This document shows positions 43,140-55,735 of a DNA stretch of 64,000 nt, piece after piece. The translations under genes were made by a program, and so were the position numbers. Source of the DNA: Euleptes europaea (Eukaryota; Chordata; Lepidosauria; Squamata; Sphaerodactylidae). Each line of letters begins with the position of its first letter. Position 1 is the stretch's first letter. The stretch lies in assembly GCF_029931775.1 (NCBI RefSeq), contig NC_079323.1, forward strand, positions 31,514,882-31,578,881, written 5' to 3'. The notes below the pieces were generated by a model. The model worked only from the letters and a program-made list of their open reading frames with translations, had not been told where the DNA came from and did not search any database.

Positions 43140-46010
43140 TAGTTTGATAAGGCCCTATTAAATTCAGACCACAGAATGTTTGAAATACAGTTCACGGAGA
43201 CATATTCACTGGTGCAGACAGTTCAACTTCTAAATATACACGGTTTGGGTAACCTTGCATAGACTCAAATCTATACCACAGGGTATTTTTTAGAATTTTA
43301 TTTTACTTTAAATGGCACTCCTAAAACGCTATGCTTATAAAACGAAAGCCACCCTACACGATAAAACTCATGGATAACATGTTTCACAATCAAGTTGCCA
43401 GGTATTTGGGGGAAGGACACAGACAACGGAAGCAACTCTGCTATAGTCTATGTGTTTCTCTCGTCCAGACATTCGAGCCATTGAAAAGGCAAATGCCCAA
43501 GTTTGATAAAATAGTTCAAATCCTCCTTCCCATACCGTCAAGCTTGGCAGTGGCATAAAGGCTTCTGGGAAAAGATTATGTCACAAAATAGGCTAGAGGA
43601 AACATCCAAGATTGCACCATCCTGCCCCGCGGAGGCAAAATACATTCATGTAGAGAGATTTTTAAAAAATCACACAGCATGGGATTAAGACACTAGACAG
43701 TGAGGCAGTTTGTACTTGCTCTAGAGAAAACACTCTCACAGCAAATTATTTTAAGACACTTGAAAGCAATCTACTCTGAAAGAAAAAGCACCATTAAAAA
43801 CATGGGAGGGCGTTTGAATTGCTTGCTGTTGGCCCGCAGGGAAAAGTTGCATTTCACATGCTATTTTTGAATGGGAAATCTCAGAACAATCGTTTGGAAC
43901 CTCAGCACAAAATGCGTGCCTGGGAAGGGAAGGGGCGGCAGTTTGCTCTCACAGCGGGCTCCTCACCATACATCTGTGCTCACACCAGGGAATCAGTATT
44001 ATGTGGATTTGTCTCTGGCATTGCACTGAGGACCAAAAGTCACTGCAGTAGGAAAGTACATATGTCTATAAAGCGAACCCTATTAGAACAGGTAAAGATT
44101 TTTAAATGTTTCAAAGTTGTAACACTAGAAACCTAATCAGGGAGAACGACATACTGCTGGGTTAATTTACCTGGTTTTGTCCAGTTCTATGTTCTTCTGA
44201 ACGCAACAGTATGGGCGTTTTTAATTTCCAACAGAATGAAAGATAAGTCTCTGACTTTTTGTATGCATGTCCCAAAAGCCAGATCCTTTCCTAGCAAATA
44301 CGTGTGCCAAAAAAAAGGCTGAATATTATACCCTTCACATGAAAAAATATATATATAAAAGGCTTGATTTTCTGTAAAAATGGCAGTGGCACCTTCCATT
44401 TACTTGTTGCAATGCATAAGAGTACTGAAGAAATCTCTAAAACCCCTGAATGAGCCTAATTGCAACCACACTGATCTACCTTTCCACGGTAACCTTACCT
44501 CCACACAATGTGCTTTAAAAAAAAAAAAAACACGAATGACGTAGCCATTTCAATTCCGTGGAAAGCAAATAATTGACTACTGGCCTCAGGTGCATCCTTC
44601 CAACAACAGGCAAAGGATTTTTGCCTCCAGTACTCGGTTCTGCCCAACCTGTTTCCTGTTCCAAAAGGCTAGTGCTCCTTGTCTGTATTCAGCAAAGATC
44701 CAACAAAGTCGTCAAGAACTTAGGCACACTTGCCCGGTGTACCAGTCATCATTGCCTCTACTGCATTGTTCTACCCAGGTCAAGCTGTTTAACCCCAAAT
44801 TCATAATATGTCCCTGCCACTTGCCAGCAGCACACAGCATTACGATCATTACGACCTTTCCCTTCAGGCAATCCCATTGGTGCCCATCTAAATTTGTCCC
44901 TGCTGTATACTTATGACATTCCATCAGCTTTATGTATTTACTGTAATATGCAAATATTTGATTTTCCAATGGTCAAAGGACAACAACCCCCTTGCTCCCA
45001 GAAATTCCATCAAACAGGTACCAGGTGAAGAAAAAAAATGGATGGGGAGAGAGAAGCTGGCTGATAATTCTTCTCCCTCGGCTCCAAAGGCACCAGTTCC
45101 TCCAACGCTCCCATTATCTGTTGCAGTACAAACCGCACATACTGTGTTAAAACATTAAGTCAGTGCAAAATACAGCTTCATTTCAACTTGAAACTTGTGT
45201 AATGGTGTGCTTATATTGCTGTCAAGGCACAGCTCAGGTCCTCAATAGGGCAATTTATTCTCTTCTCAAAGGAGGAAAATCTCTCTGGGAACCAAGGATA
45301 CTTTAAGTCTCCAGTTCTCTGTTACGCCCCACCTTTTTCAGCCAATGACAAGACTAATGAGAATGTTATGAATTGTGTATCGAACACATCTACACATCTA
45401 TGGATAAGTGAACATCTCATATGCCAAAAAGTAGTTAATTCAGATCCCAAGATCCCTCAAGTTTCTTGTAGACTAATTATTTGCCAGGAAGAAAGGACAG
45501 AATATAACAAAGCTTATGCAGTAGTTTTCTACAATACAATCCCCATTAGCCCCTCGGTCCCATTGCACTTTGATCCTATATAAATGGCACTTAAGTCTGT
45601 CTAAACTTCCTACTATCCAAATGACTTTGAGGATATTTGGCTATTAGACAAGGAGTCTATAATTAAAACTAAAGTCCCAAATAATAGAAAAGGCCAGTTA
45701 AAGGTGTGAACCACATCCCAGGCAAGCGGCAAATGCCACCAATTTGCTGATGTACAGTATTTTCTTTCATAACAAGCCACTCTGACCTTATCAGAATTTT
45801 TGTGCAATTATAAGAGCTTTCAACTGCTGTTGACTAGGCCAAAGGGGACAGCAGAGCTCTGGCCCCTGCAGTACAATTGAGTCCAAGCACCCGTTCAAAC
45901 TCCCCGTCCTCCAGCATCCAGCACCATCAGAGGGAGGGTAGAAAGTAATCAGACATCCCTCTATCATGGCTGGGTGCAGCTCAGTTGAGAATCACATCCC
46001 CACAAAATAA
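43140..46010. other. Spacer DNA, mostly unassigned
   Basis: It is A/T-rich, with no convincing exon on either strand. Short A-runs (for example near 44518) and an AT run near 44350 are the only structures. Confidence 0.45.
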
Positions 46011-46019
46011 CGGTATTTA

Positions 46020-46255
46020 AATATCAGTGTGATGTAGTGGTGAGAGTGTCAGATCAGGATCTGGGAAACCCAGATTCAAATCCCCACTCTGCCACAGAAG
46101 CTCACGGGGTGACCTTCAGCCAGTCACACACACTGAGCCTAACCTACCTCACAGGGTTGTTGTGAGGATAAAGTGGAAGAGAGGGAAATGCTGTAAGCCA
46201 CTTTGGGTTTTCATTGAGGGGAAAAGGCAGGCTATAGATGAAGTAAATAAATAAT
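46020..46255 (+). repeat. Sauria-type tRNA SINE
   Basis: It starts CAGTGTGATGTAGTGGTGAG, has CAGATTCAAATCCCCACTCT and the CCTAACCTACCTCACAGGGT core. It ends in AAATAAATAATA. Confidence 0.9.
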
Positions 46256-46369
46256 ACTCCTGTGAACTACTTTGGGATCTAATCTGAAAAGGAGAATTAA
46301 AAAAATGTAACCTAGATTTCAACCCTCATCTTACAGAGAACATGTCAGTGCGCTGAGTCCTAAACACAG

Positions 46370-46525
46370 TCTTGAGGCATCTTAAAGCTGCTAGTAGCAT
46401 AACCTTTTGGCAGCCAGACTCCCATAAGTGGGCTCTGACTCACAAAAGCTTATGCTGCGATAAATGTATTAGACGGGGGAACCCTTTAAAGAAATATGCA
46501 TGAAAGCTTATGCTGTAATGCATTT
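46370..46525 (+). repeat. Degraded Penelope-like tail fragment
   Basis: CTGACTCACAAAAGCTTATG and GCATGAAAGCTTATGCTG resemble the CTCACGAAAGCTCATACCCT tail motif of the other copies. The match is short. Confidence 0.35.
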
Positions 46526-47344
46526 GTTTAAATGTGTCACATGACCATGTTTTAGTTTTTACCTTATCTGAGCCACCTTCAATTGGGGCAGGCATATAAA
46601 TTTTCTGGGCTGACAAAGAGGTGGACAGAATGTTGGAGTGCCCTGAACTCCGTAAGAGAAAGGTAGAGGAGGGAAATTAGTGATACAGAGCTACCTTACT
46701 CTACTCTGGCTCCACCAATCACACGGCTAAGAAAAAACCTCAAAGGCACTTAACAGGACCGCTAATGCACCTGTGTTCTAAAAAGAAAAGATGGAGAAAA
46801 CCCCAATAAAATAATTTTAGCACAGGGATGGAAGCTTGGAAAGCATTTTTAAAAATATTCCCCCGCCAGCTTTTTGATACAGCGCAGATTTACAATAAAA
46901 CCAATCATTTGCCCTTGGCTTCACTATGCAATATTAAGTCACCCTAGTACCATCTCCCAAACTTTCGGGTCCCCTTGTAAACTTCACCTAGAGCCCCTGA
47001 ACCCACCAGCAGCCATTTCTTCACTAGCTGCATGAACAAAGTGCTTCCGGAGTTGCGCAAGCAGATTGCTGGTGCGCACCTAAGGCTCTATGGATTGAGG
47101 TACTGATCCAGCACAGGCATTAGGAAGGAACTAGAAAGGGACAACCTCCTAAAATCAACCAGTTCAGTAAGTGAGCAGTAAGAAGCCGTGCCCAAAGTAC
47201 TCCCACATAGCAACTATGCACAGGGGTGGCTTCTGTCACTTGGAGGAAAGTACCTGAAGGATCTTCTCCATCCCTGGAAATTAATGTCTTGGATCCCATG
47301 ACCTCATTCCCCTTGCACTTCACTTGGGCTGCTGCAGCAAAAGA

Positions 47345-47520
47345 AATCTCAAAGTGGCTTACAATCATCTCCCCCCCACAACCAACACCTTGTGAAGTAG
47401 GTGGGGCTGAGAGAACTGTGACTAGCCCAAGGTCACCCTGCAGGCTTCATGTGGAGGAGCAGGGAATCAAACCCGGTTCCCCAGATTAGAGTCCGCCACT
47501 CTTACCCATGCTGGCTCTCA
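47345..47520 (-). repeat. tRNA-derived SINE, family A (truncated)
   Basis: The reverse strand reads GAGAGCCAGCATGGGTAAGA at the head and continues through the CACCTACTTCACAAGGTGTT box. Confidence 0.85.
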
Positions 47521-47974
47521 AAGGCTTCCCTCTGCAAATAGTACTTCCAGGTGCCCTTGGGCATGCGCAAGTGCTAGCAGCAGAGGAAGTGAGCGCTGCA
47601 GTGGAGAAAAGTTCAAAAGAACTGCAAAGGAATGATGTCATCGGATTCAAGCCTGTGCCTCTAGCTGGTGGGAAAGCTGGTCACCCCCTTTCCCTGTTTT
47701 ATGGTTTCAGAACCACTGCCTTAAATTAAAGAGTCTGCACTGGAACAGAAAAGTATATTCCTCAAAGATACCCCAACAATTAAGGTTTACTCATTGCACA
47801 GACAATCCCTATCAGTGCCCTGCTGACCAATGATTCACACATCACCGATGACCCACAGGTCAACGTATGAACATCCACCAGAGAAAAGCAGAGGATCTGA
47901 GGCTGCGTCTAGTGCTTCAAAAACTTATTATATCAGGTGCTGTGGAACACAGGCAGGATGGTGCTGCTGCAGTC

Positions 47975-48085
47975 GTCTTGTTTGTGGCTTCCTAGAGACA
48001 CCTGGTTGGCCACTGTGTGAACAGACTGCTGGACTTGTTGGGCCTTGGTCTGATCCAGCAGGGCCTTTCTTCTTATGTGTCTGAT
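47975..48085 (-). repeat. GGATCAGACC repeat fragment
   Basis: It is the reverse complement of the repeat at 22497 (GGCCTTGGTCTGATCCAGCA, AACAGACTGCTGGACTTG). It may lie in the ZDHHC23 3' UTR. Confidence 0.6.
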
Positions 48086-48315
48086 CTGTAATGGTTGTTC
48101 CGTACACCTATGAGGACTGCAGGCATCAAGTGATGAATGCACATAGGAGCAAAGTCACTTTCACATGTGGGTCATTCCCGTCAATCCTGCAGAACGGTGC
48201 CTGTTTCGACAGTGTTCTGGTTTGCAATATGGCTTAGTCGAGAGCTGTTTGCCTTTAACGCCTTAAGACACTGATGACTAGGTGGGCTAACTTAAAAGTG
48301 ACCGACGCAGCATCT

Positions 48316-48583
48316 TCATACAATGGCTTCAGTGGAGCGCTGCAAAGCGGGAGAGCCCAAGGTAACGAACTGGATCCAGTTGCGCAGGAAGCCCCGGTTG
48401 TATTGGCCGGTGTCTATCGCCATCCCGCAGCACAGCCTGCGCCCAGAGTTCTCTCGTAGGGCGATCCGAGCTTCCCTCTCCGTCACGTTATAGCTGATGT
48501 TCAAGAGCTGAATGAGAAGGATGTAGCCCATTCCAGAGGTAACAATGGCGCAATACCACACACAGGTGAATGACAGCGCAGAA
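48316..48583 (-). CDS. ZDHHC23: ZDHHC23 coding exon 4 (terminal)
   Basis: It begins [20 protein letters not shown] after CTTCTAG and includes [20 protein letters not shown] and [15 protein letters not shown]. It ends STEAIV then TGA at 48318-48316. The 3' UTR runs left; its end was not located. Confidence 0.95.
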
Positions 48584-51500
48584 CTAGAAGTAGAGAATAG
48601 AAAGCACAGAAACCATTTATGGTGAGCAGAACAACAGGAACGCACAGACAAGCGGACAATCCTGACGGTCCCCTCCCCCTTTCATATTGCATTAGAGCAA
48701 ATCACAGGCTCCCCTTTCCCCTTGAAACACCCAATTCATCAGAACATCTCAAAGATTATTTTCCAAAATCACCATCAGGAATGCTCCTTCCACTTCTCCC
48801 CTCCTCCACGTTCAGAGGAACCAAATCTTCTCCATGTGACAGAGGTTCTTGGTTTAGCAATCTTGTTTCTGGGTTTTCCCATAACGTTTCGCCTTTATTT
48901 ATTGAATAAATCTGATTTTACAAATGCTGCAAGCTGCTTTAGGGACTCCAGTGGAAAAGGGAGGAGAGAATCCCAAATCAATAAAACTAACTAACACAGG
49001 GCTATAACAATGCCTAAAGAACAGCGGCTCAACAGCCAGCTTACCTGTTCTATGCAGCTGCTCTGGTCAAATGGAGGCCATCCAGGTTGGCCACGTTGCT
49101 CTCAGGTGGCCAACAGTCTACAGATAGCCAAGACTGACATTTCACATTTAGCCTCCAGGGTGCCCTCTGAAGCTATCTAAAAGTCAGTGCTGCACTAGGT
49201 ATTTAGAAAGTTACAATATTAACACTCCTTATCAAGAGAATCCAACCAGGCACATGGTTGCCATCCTAAAACCTACACCACCTGGGGAAAGGGCCAGTTC
49301 CTCCACTTCAGATAGGTGTCTCAATATGAGCCCTTAAATTTAAGTGTCAGTGCTGTTTCTATATGTAAAAGTATTTCCCCATTAATCTCCAAGACCAAGT
49401 AAAGAATGGAGTATTCCAACTGCAGAAATGTTAAAGTCAAGAAGGGGATGAGATGAGATTACTGGAATAAAATCATACAACTCATTGGTCCTATTCTATA
49501 CAATTGGGGTAACAATAAAACAATAAGGAAGAAAGAGGAGCAGAAGGTGACAAAGATGGCCTGCAAGCAATGAAAGCCGGCAAGAAATGAAACTAAGCCA
49601 GCACGGAGTACTGTCAGAAAGTGGCCGATGTTCTGCTTTGGAATCCCCTCCCCGCAAAAAGAAGAGAAGGCCCAGTAAGGAATGCAAGTCACTGCTACCC
49701 CTGGCGTGGTACATATAGAGGGAGTGTGCAGAGGCCTGGGAACTGACTCATGATGAACCTGGAAAGTGAAAGTCGCCGACAATGTCAGGAAAGACAGTGA
49801 TAAAAGAAGAGAGCATCTGGGCAGACAAAGCTATTAAAATAGGCAGGATAAGGAAATGGTCATTTGGAAACTTTAGCATTTGAGCACAGGATTTTAGGGA
49901 GGACCACCACCAAGATGCGTCAAGAGCTTCATCTTGGGAAGCAACAACATTTTGCGGTTAAGGTACAACACTGACCAGGCCCCCCACCCCACCCCCAACA
50001 ACAACAGGGCTTTATGCTTGCTTCAGACAAAAATTTCCCCCTAATACTATCTGGACAATTCACATGCATACATTCAACCATGCAGTTCTGAAGATTTAAT
50101 GGTACAAGGCTTTGGATTTAGGTAATTTCTGATTCCCCCTCCCAATCCAAGCATTTTGAGGAACAGGTCTTCCCAACCTTCCCACTTTGCCCCTGAGGTC
50201 TGCTGCCCGCGCCCCCCCCCCCCCAAAAAAAAAACAATTTCAGGGGATTCAGTAGTCTCTGGGGGTAAAGACTAGGAAAGGCCTGATCCTCAAAATCCAG
50301 TTGTCTGGATTCTCCCCAGTGTTTAATCTATAACAATTGTTCCTACAAACACTTTAATATTTGTGAACTCTCAGACTAGAACCATGTCAGAGACACAAGG
50401 GCTCAGACCACTACTCCCTTCATCAGTTACAGAGCATTTCTCTCACCTGTAATCTGCATAGACCCCAGGGCAGTAGAACAGTGCCTTGATGGTGGCTTTC
50501 CCCCTACAGATCGTGTCCAAAGTCAAAGAAATCCCATATACTGAGGTGAGCAGAAAAAAGGAGAGCGCGAGGATAAAGGCCTGGTGGTTCTGTTCCCCAA
50601 CACAGCTGTTAATCCTCCAAGGTGCAAAGGAAAGAAAAACATTTTAAGATAAAGTGGTTTTGGAGACAACCCAAAGCATCCATAAGTATCGGGGCCTCAT
50701 TCTGCTTAAGGATCCTCTCCCACCACTGAAAAGTGATAAACGATGCACGCTACTGCCTGTTAGACAGTAAAGAGATGTTCATACTAACGATATTGTCAAG
50801 ACAACCTTATGTGGAAAGGGACCTGAAGGAACAGGGACCGAATTAACAATACCCACCCAACTAACAATGCCAAAAGATCCCAACCACAGTAGAAACACTG
50901 CAAGAGGAACCACAGCTCACAGGTAGCACCGGTGTCAGAAAGAAACATGACACTGAATCCCCAAAGGACATACCAGACACAGTGATGGTCCAGTCTCTTC
51001 ACACACCTGCCACATATCCGACAGTGCCCAGCTCGGACTGGCCTAACAAGCTGACACTTGGAGCACCAGTCCTCCGTGACCCCGCCTGGCTCCTCTTTCA
51101 ACGGGCCGGAAGGGCCCTCGGTGTGACTGTTTGTAGCAGTGCCGGATAGAGTGGCTCTGTAAAGCCCGTTGGCGCTCCCCAGGCCATTCTGGCTTGAGAT
51201 GACGTTGTTGTTGCTGTTGCCTTGACAAAGGGCTTTGTCACTGCTCATTTGGCTGCAAAGGTAGCCAGGGTCTCTCTTGGCTCGAGACAGAGCCACAAGC
51301 ATGACAATTAAACCACAAGTGAGAATTGTCACCTGGCCGCGTCCCACGTGGCCACGGGGAACCACCTCCTGGAGGAACACAAAGTACATATAGCCCAGGG
51401 AAAAAAGCCCTAGACTCAAGAAGAAGAGAGTCCGACCCTTCTTCCTGTGTGTGAGGTAGTAGTACCACAGCACCAGGACAGGAAGCGATACCAGGATGAT

Positions 51501-54500
51501 GAGCGCCAGGAGGAAGTGCAAGGCTGCTATGTGAAGGAAGACGGGCAGCAGGATAATTGGCGGGAGGAGGCTGATATCGATCTTCAGAGCCCCCCTGGGC
51601 CATGGGAAGCGGAAGCGGTCCGTGAAGGTGTCTGCAATTCTTTCTAAATTCCCAGGGGGCAAGGGTCGGCAAGTCAGCCACCTGTCAGGGAATTTATTTA
51701 TTTAGAATGTTTCTACACCCCTCCTTTCTCCCACCCTGACCCAAGGTAGGTGACAACTATGCAAAAATAATCCATTTATTAAATAATGAGAACACATCAA
51801 TAAAAGACCACAAAAGCTTGGGAAAATACAGTTTTCAGCTCACATAAAAATGAAGGGCCCAGGACAGACATCTCCATGATCATGTACCTCACCCCATCCC
51901 TTTATGCCAGACCTTTGAAGATTCAACCACTTGAAATGCTGTCGAATGAGGCCCAGGCCCTGTGGGATTTGGTCCAATTCCACAGGGCTTGCAAGATAGA
52001 GATGTTCCGCCAGGCCTATGGTTGAGGGCAGCGACGGTTTTATCACAGCTGGTCTCCCTGTTCCACCTTGTTCCATCCTGGCCCTGCTTTCCACTTCCTC
52101 ATCTGGCTGGCCTGCTACGGCCACCATTAGTATTTTCAGTCGCCATCTGGATTTTGATTTTAATTTACTAAGTGGATTTCATTTTAAGTTGTAATTGTTA
52201 CCTAATACATTATGTATTATTATATTGCATTTTTAAAGTGAACATGTTGCAGTTATTATTGATGTGAACTGACCTTAGCCCGGCGCCGGCTGGGAAATGG
52301 TGGGATAAAAGTCCAATAAAATATGCTGTGGGAGGCATTTGTGTACTTTTAAAGACATGGAGCACACAATCATCAGTTCTCTGGTGTGCATACACCTATT
52401 TTATGTTAAAATGCATATCTTTCCCAATACATGTTTATCTTGTACATAAACTGTGTGTCCATGCACATGGATCAGTGTCCAGGCTAAAAGTGAAACATTA
52501 AACACCCCTGCCCCTTCCATTCCTACCTAGAAATCCAGCTGGCACTCTATAAGATTGCATCGTATCACATCACCATAATGGCAATCAGTTCAAAACTCAT
52601 GAGAATCCCTCGCTGTTCTGCAAAGATAGCCAAGCAACATCCCAAAACTACAATGCCACAGGAAATCCAATTCTAGGAATCAAAATTTGCTGTATTTTTG
52701 CCTGAGCTTCCACTTCTACGGGGAACGAATGCCTCTTCAGATGGAGAAAATGACTGAAAATGGAATCAGGACAGGGCTTGATAAATTCCAGGTGCCATGT
52801 CACCATGGTACCTAGAAATTTCATTGTGTTGCCAAGCATTTTTTTTGGTACCAGTAATTAAAAAATAAAATCATTCATATTTCAGCCTTCAGGATTCTGG
52901 TCTGGCTCCTAAAAACTTGGGCTGGCTTCTAGACCCAAAGAAAATTTATCAAAGCCTGTTTCAGGAAACTATTCACCACATCTGGCAAATCCAATCAAGA
53001 AGGGGAAAGCGCATTATGGTTTATAGTGCCTTTACAATACTCAAGGATGTGTAGTGATTTTGTTTCAAAGCTTCTGGCTCTCTTCGATTAGGATCCAACT
53101 GCATTTTAGAATTTATTTTTTATTCTCTGAGTCTCGCTAGACTCCGTGCACCATTGTGGAAGAAAATGGCTGGACTACTTTTAACCTCCCTCAGTGGGAA
53201 GCTGATTGGAATGCTATCATAACATTAATAATGCCAGAGCGCAGAGGCCAGACTAGCACAGTCCATTTGAGGTGGATCAAAAAAGATTACTCAGGAGAGA
53301 GGACAAGAGTTTGGCTATTCACAAGGTTGAATAAATAATGTAAACATTATCAAAGTGAATATACACTCAACCTAGGCTGATGCTGGGAGGGAGGGGGAAA
53401 TTCCTCTGTTCTTTGGTGTTATCTCCACTGCAGCAGATTATTACAAAAGTAAAACACACTGGATTAGATTATTTGGAGTTTGCATGTCATAAAGACAACA
53501 CTGTATACTATCTACGAAGACTTATGCCACCATCTATCAGGGTGCTTTGACATACTTCAGTCCCTGCAATCCACACCACATCCGTCCTCAAACTTTATTG
53601 CGTCTGCAGCCATTGGGGACGGTCATGATGCCAGTGCAGTAGACAGAATTATCCCCAAGAGCAACATTGGCACAGGGTGGTCCCTCCCACTACACAGACA
53701 CTGCACGAAGACAGATTACCCCCACACACCCAGTTGCAGCTACAACATTCACTGTGAACAGACAAGGAATGTTCTGTAATCCATACAGCCAAGTCACTTC
53801 AGAAAGTTTCTGTAAACACAGAACTAACATTTACTTATCCTGGCTAGTATTTGGATGGAAGGCCTCCAAGGAATACCAGGGGCATGATGCAGGCAATGGT
53901 AAACGACCTCTGAACGTCTCTTGCGTTGAAAACTCTATGGGGTCGTTGTAAATCAGCTGTGACTTGACAGCAAAAAGAGAGAGAGGAAGAGGCAGCTGTG
54001 CCCTTTATGCAACTATATTGACTTAAGTTCTGGCGAGGAAGCCATGCTCAAGCATGAATGGGGAAACACTTGCAGAACTTCTCAACAATAGAAATACATT
54101 TGTTTTAAATAAAAGAAACAAATAGTTGCCTTTAAATCTCAGGTATTCCACAGTGTGTGTGTGCTGCTTTCCCGCTGTTCATCAACCTGACCCCCTGCAG
54201 AGCAGGCCGGCTTCCCAAACTAACATGGCATTGGCCACTTTTTTCCTGACATGCCTCCTGCGCATTTAAAACTTGCAAGGCAAGCAGTAACTCAACAGAC
54301 GAAGCTTTTTAGCACTCACTAGCAAGATTCTGCTGCTCTGGAGCCCTTAAAGGAGCATTTTTTAAAGTGGCAATGCCCAAAGGCTGCAAAGGAAATCCAC
54401 ACAGAGATACTCAGGCCTCATTATGGGGAGGGAAACAGATCGCTGCACTGGGGTCCCTGTTACGCGATCACACCCCAGACACACAGGGCCTTTCAGAGAC

Positions 54501-54728
54501 CGAGCCAGAGACATGACAGGATCTACCCCAACTAGAGGCAAGTTTCAGAAGGGCCAGCTCCCCCTCCCCACCCACTCCAACTTACCTTTCACAGCATTCA
54601 TCGAGGTCCTCACAGTTACAAAGACAGGCCGTCAGGTGGCTTCGCTCCCCCGTCCGATCCAGGTACTCGCAGCAACAGAGGGCATCCTCCATCTCGGGGC
54701 CTTTAGGTTTCTTTTTGCGAGGTTTCAT
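48316..54728 (-). CDS. ZDHHC23: Palmitoyltransferase ZDHHC23 (complete, 4 coding exons)
   Basis: This is a membrane S-acyltransferase that attaches palmitate to cysteines; family work reports BK channel and neuronal NOS as partners. Exons at 54728-54586, 51681-50974, 50614-50447 and 48583-48316 join in phase to 428 residues (human about 409 as I recall). The start ATG at 54728 gives [20 protein letters not shown], like human MKPVKKKK. A Cys-rich N-terminus ([12 protein letters not shown]) is followed by several hydrophobic segments ([52 protein letters not shown]). An Asn/Ser/Gly-rich linker leads to the zinc and catalytic block [20 protein letters not shown], then LDHHCVW split by an intron. 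Further membrane segments and a tail with [12 protein letters not shown] follow. The catalytic DHHC is intact. The gene is convergent with CCDC191 and in tandem with GRAMD1C. Confidence 0.97.
48584..50446. other. ZDHHC23: ZDHHC23 intron 3
   Basis: No further exon or repeat family is recognised. A poly(C)/poly(A) junction lies near 50212-50235. Confidence 0.5.
50447..50614 (-). CDS. ZDHHC23: ZDHHC23 coding exon 3
   Basis: It begins [20 protein letters not shown] directly after the split Trp codon and ends YCPGVYADY. It contains a membrane segment ([18 protein letters not shown]). The acceptor is TTGGAG and the donor GTGAGA. Confidence 0.95.
50974..51681 (-). CDS. ZDHHC23: ZDHHC23 coding exon 2
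   Basis: The 708-bp exon follows CTGACAG. It carries the first hydrophobic segments, the variable linker and the Cys-rich domain up to DHHCVW. The donor GTATGT interrupts the Trp codon. Confidence 0.96.
51682..54585. other. ZDHHC23: ZDHHC23 intron 1
   Basis: It is mostly unassigned A/T-rich DNA. A 5S-like SINE fragment lies at 53838-53980, and an ATTAGTATTTTCAGTCGCCA-type Sauria SINE remnant may be present near 52250-52320. Confidence 0.5.
53838..53980 (+). repeat. 5S-rRNA-like SINE 3' part
   Basis: CCTGGCTAGTATTTGGATGG (5S-like) is followed by GAATACCAGGGGCATGATGC and CAGCTGTGACTTGACAGC. Confidence 0.8.
54586..54728 (-). CDS. ZDHHC23: ZDHHC23 coding exon 1
   Basis: It opens [20 protein letters not shown] and ends ECCE plus two bases of an Arg codon at GTAAGT. 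The open frame continues upstream with no ATG, only a GTG, so 54728 is the first usable start. Confidence 0.93.
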
Positions 54729-54801
54729 CGTGCCCGCTCCTCCCCGGGCAGCGACCGCGCCTCTCCTTCCCTCGGCAGCAAAAGAATACCTTTGCAACAC
54801 A

Positions 54802-55005
54802 ATTCACAGTGGGCCGCCGTGTTAGTCTGTCTGCAGTAGTAGAAAAGAGCAAGAGTCCAGGAGCACCTTAAAGACTAACAAAAATCTTTTCTGGCAGGGT
54901 GGGAGCTTTCGTGAGCCACAGCTCACTTCTTCAGATACAGCTGGAAAGTGAATCCATCTGTCTTTAAGTAGAGGAGAGTGAATTCAGATGGACTGGACTC
55001 TTGCT
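54802..55005 (-). mobile_element. Penelope-like insertion next to ZDHHC23 exon 1
   Basis: The minus-strand tail (GCTCCTGGACTCTTGCTCTT, GTTAGTCTTTAAGGTGC) is flanked by an exact 12-bp duplication CTTTGCAACACA (54790-54801 and 55006-55017). It lies 74 bp upstream of the ZDHHC23 start codon. Confidence 0.85.
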
Positions 55006-55017
55006 CTTTGCAACACA

Positions 55018-55680
55018 GAAAGGGGGAGGGGGAAGAGAGATCCTGCCGAGAAACTTTTTTCATTCCAGCCCCCAGCCCCAAAGAGCATTTTGGAAATTGC
55101 AAGAACGACCGCGAAGTGACAAACCCTGGGCGCGGACTCCCCTCCCAGCTCGGCCGTCACTGTCAGCCCCCAAACCAGCGCGGCAGACGCACGGTCCCGT
55201 CCGCTTGCTCAGCGGCGCCCCCACCCCGGCGGGGCAGAACACCACCCCTGCAGCCTCCCCACCCTACAATTCCTATCGCATTCCAGCCAGCTCCTCTGCA
55301 AAATGCAAAAACTCTGCAGCCAAGCCCCACGCGCTCCTCCTTGGGCAGCTGCCATTGGCTGAACCCCCTCCTCCCTCCCCACCCCCATCCCCATCCCCCG
55401 CCAGCTCCACCTGCTCCACTTCCAAGCCGCCCGCCTGCCCTTCTGGCGCTCTCCCGGCGCTTGGAAGCTTCCGGCTTCCAGGGAATTCCCAGGGCTCGTC
55501 CTCTGCTTTGGTGACGTCACGGAGCGCTGCCCAATGGCTGCAGGGGAGGAGGCGCACTTCAGCGCCGGGGAGCGCGTGGCTCGTGCTCCAGGGCAGCGCT
55601 GCCCGGTTTGATTGGCGTGGCGTGCCAGCTGGGGGCGCTTCGGCAAGAGATGGCTGCTGAATGCCTGGCGGTGCCTGCCT
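55018..55680. promoter_or_regulatory. CpG-island promoter region of ZDHHC23
   Basis: A GC-rich stretch lies directly upstream (on the minus strand) of ZDHHC23 exon 1. It holds CCAAT/ATTGG boxes (for example CCATTGGCT near 55351, CCCAATGG near 55530 and GATTGGCG near 55610) and a palindromic TGACGTCA. Large open frames here on both strands are GC-bias artefacts. Confidence 0.65.
55512..55519. promoter_or_regulatory. Perfect cAMP-response element TGACGTCA
   Basis: The full 8-bp CRE palindrome sits inside the ZDHHC23 CpG island, flanked by CCAAT-like boxes. CREB/ATF binding is inferred. Confidence 0.55.
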
Positions 55681-55735
55681 GACCTTGGGGTTAAATGGCA
55701 TGTCCTCGCTTGTTTGGATATAGGGTGTGGCCTTT

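Noticed and set aside
54729-54800. Upstream extension of ZDHHC23 exon 1 by 24 codons
   Set aside because: It begins at GTG, not ATG, and lies against a Penelope-like insertion; the ATG at 54728 matches the family N-terminus.
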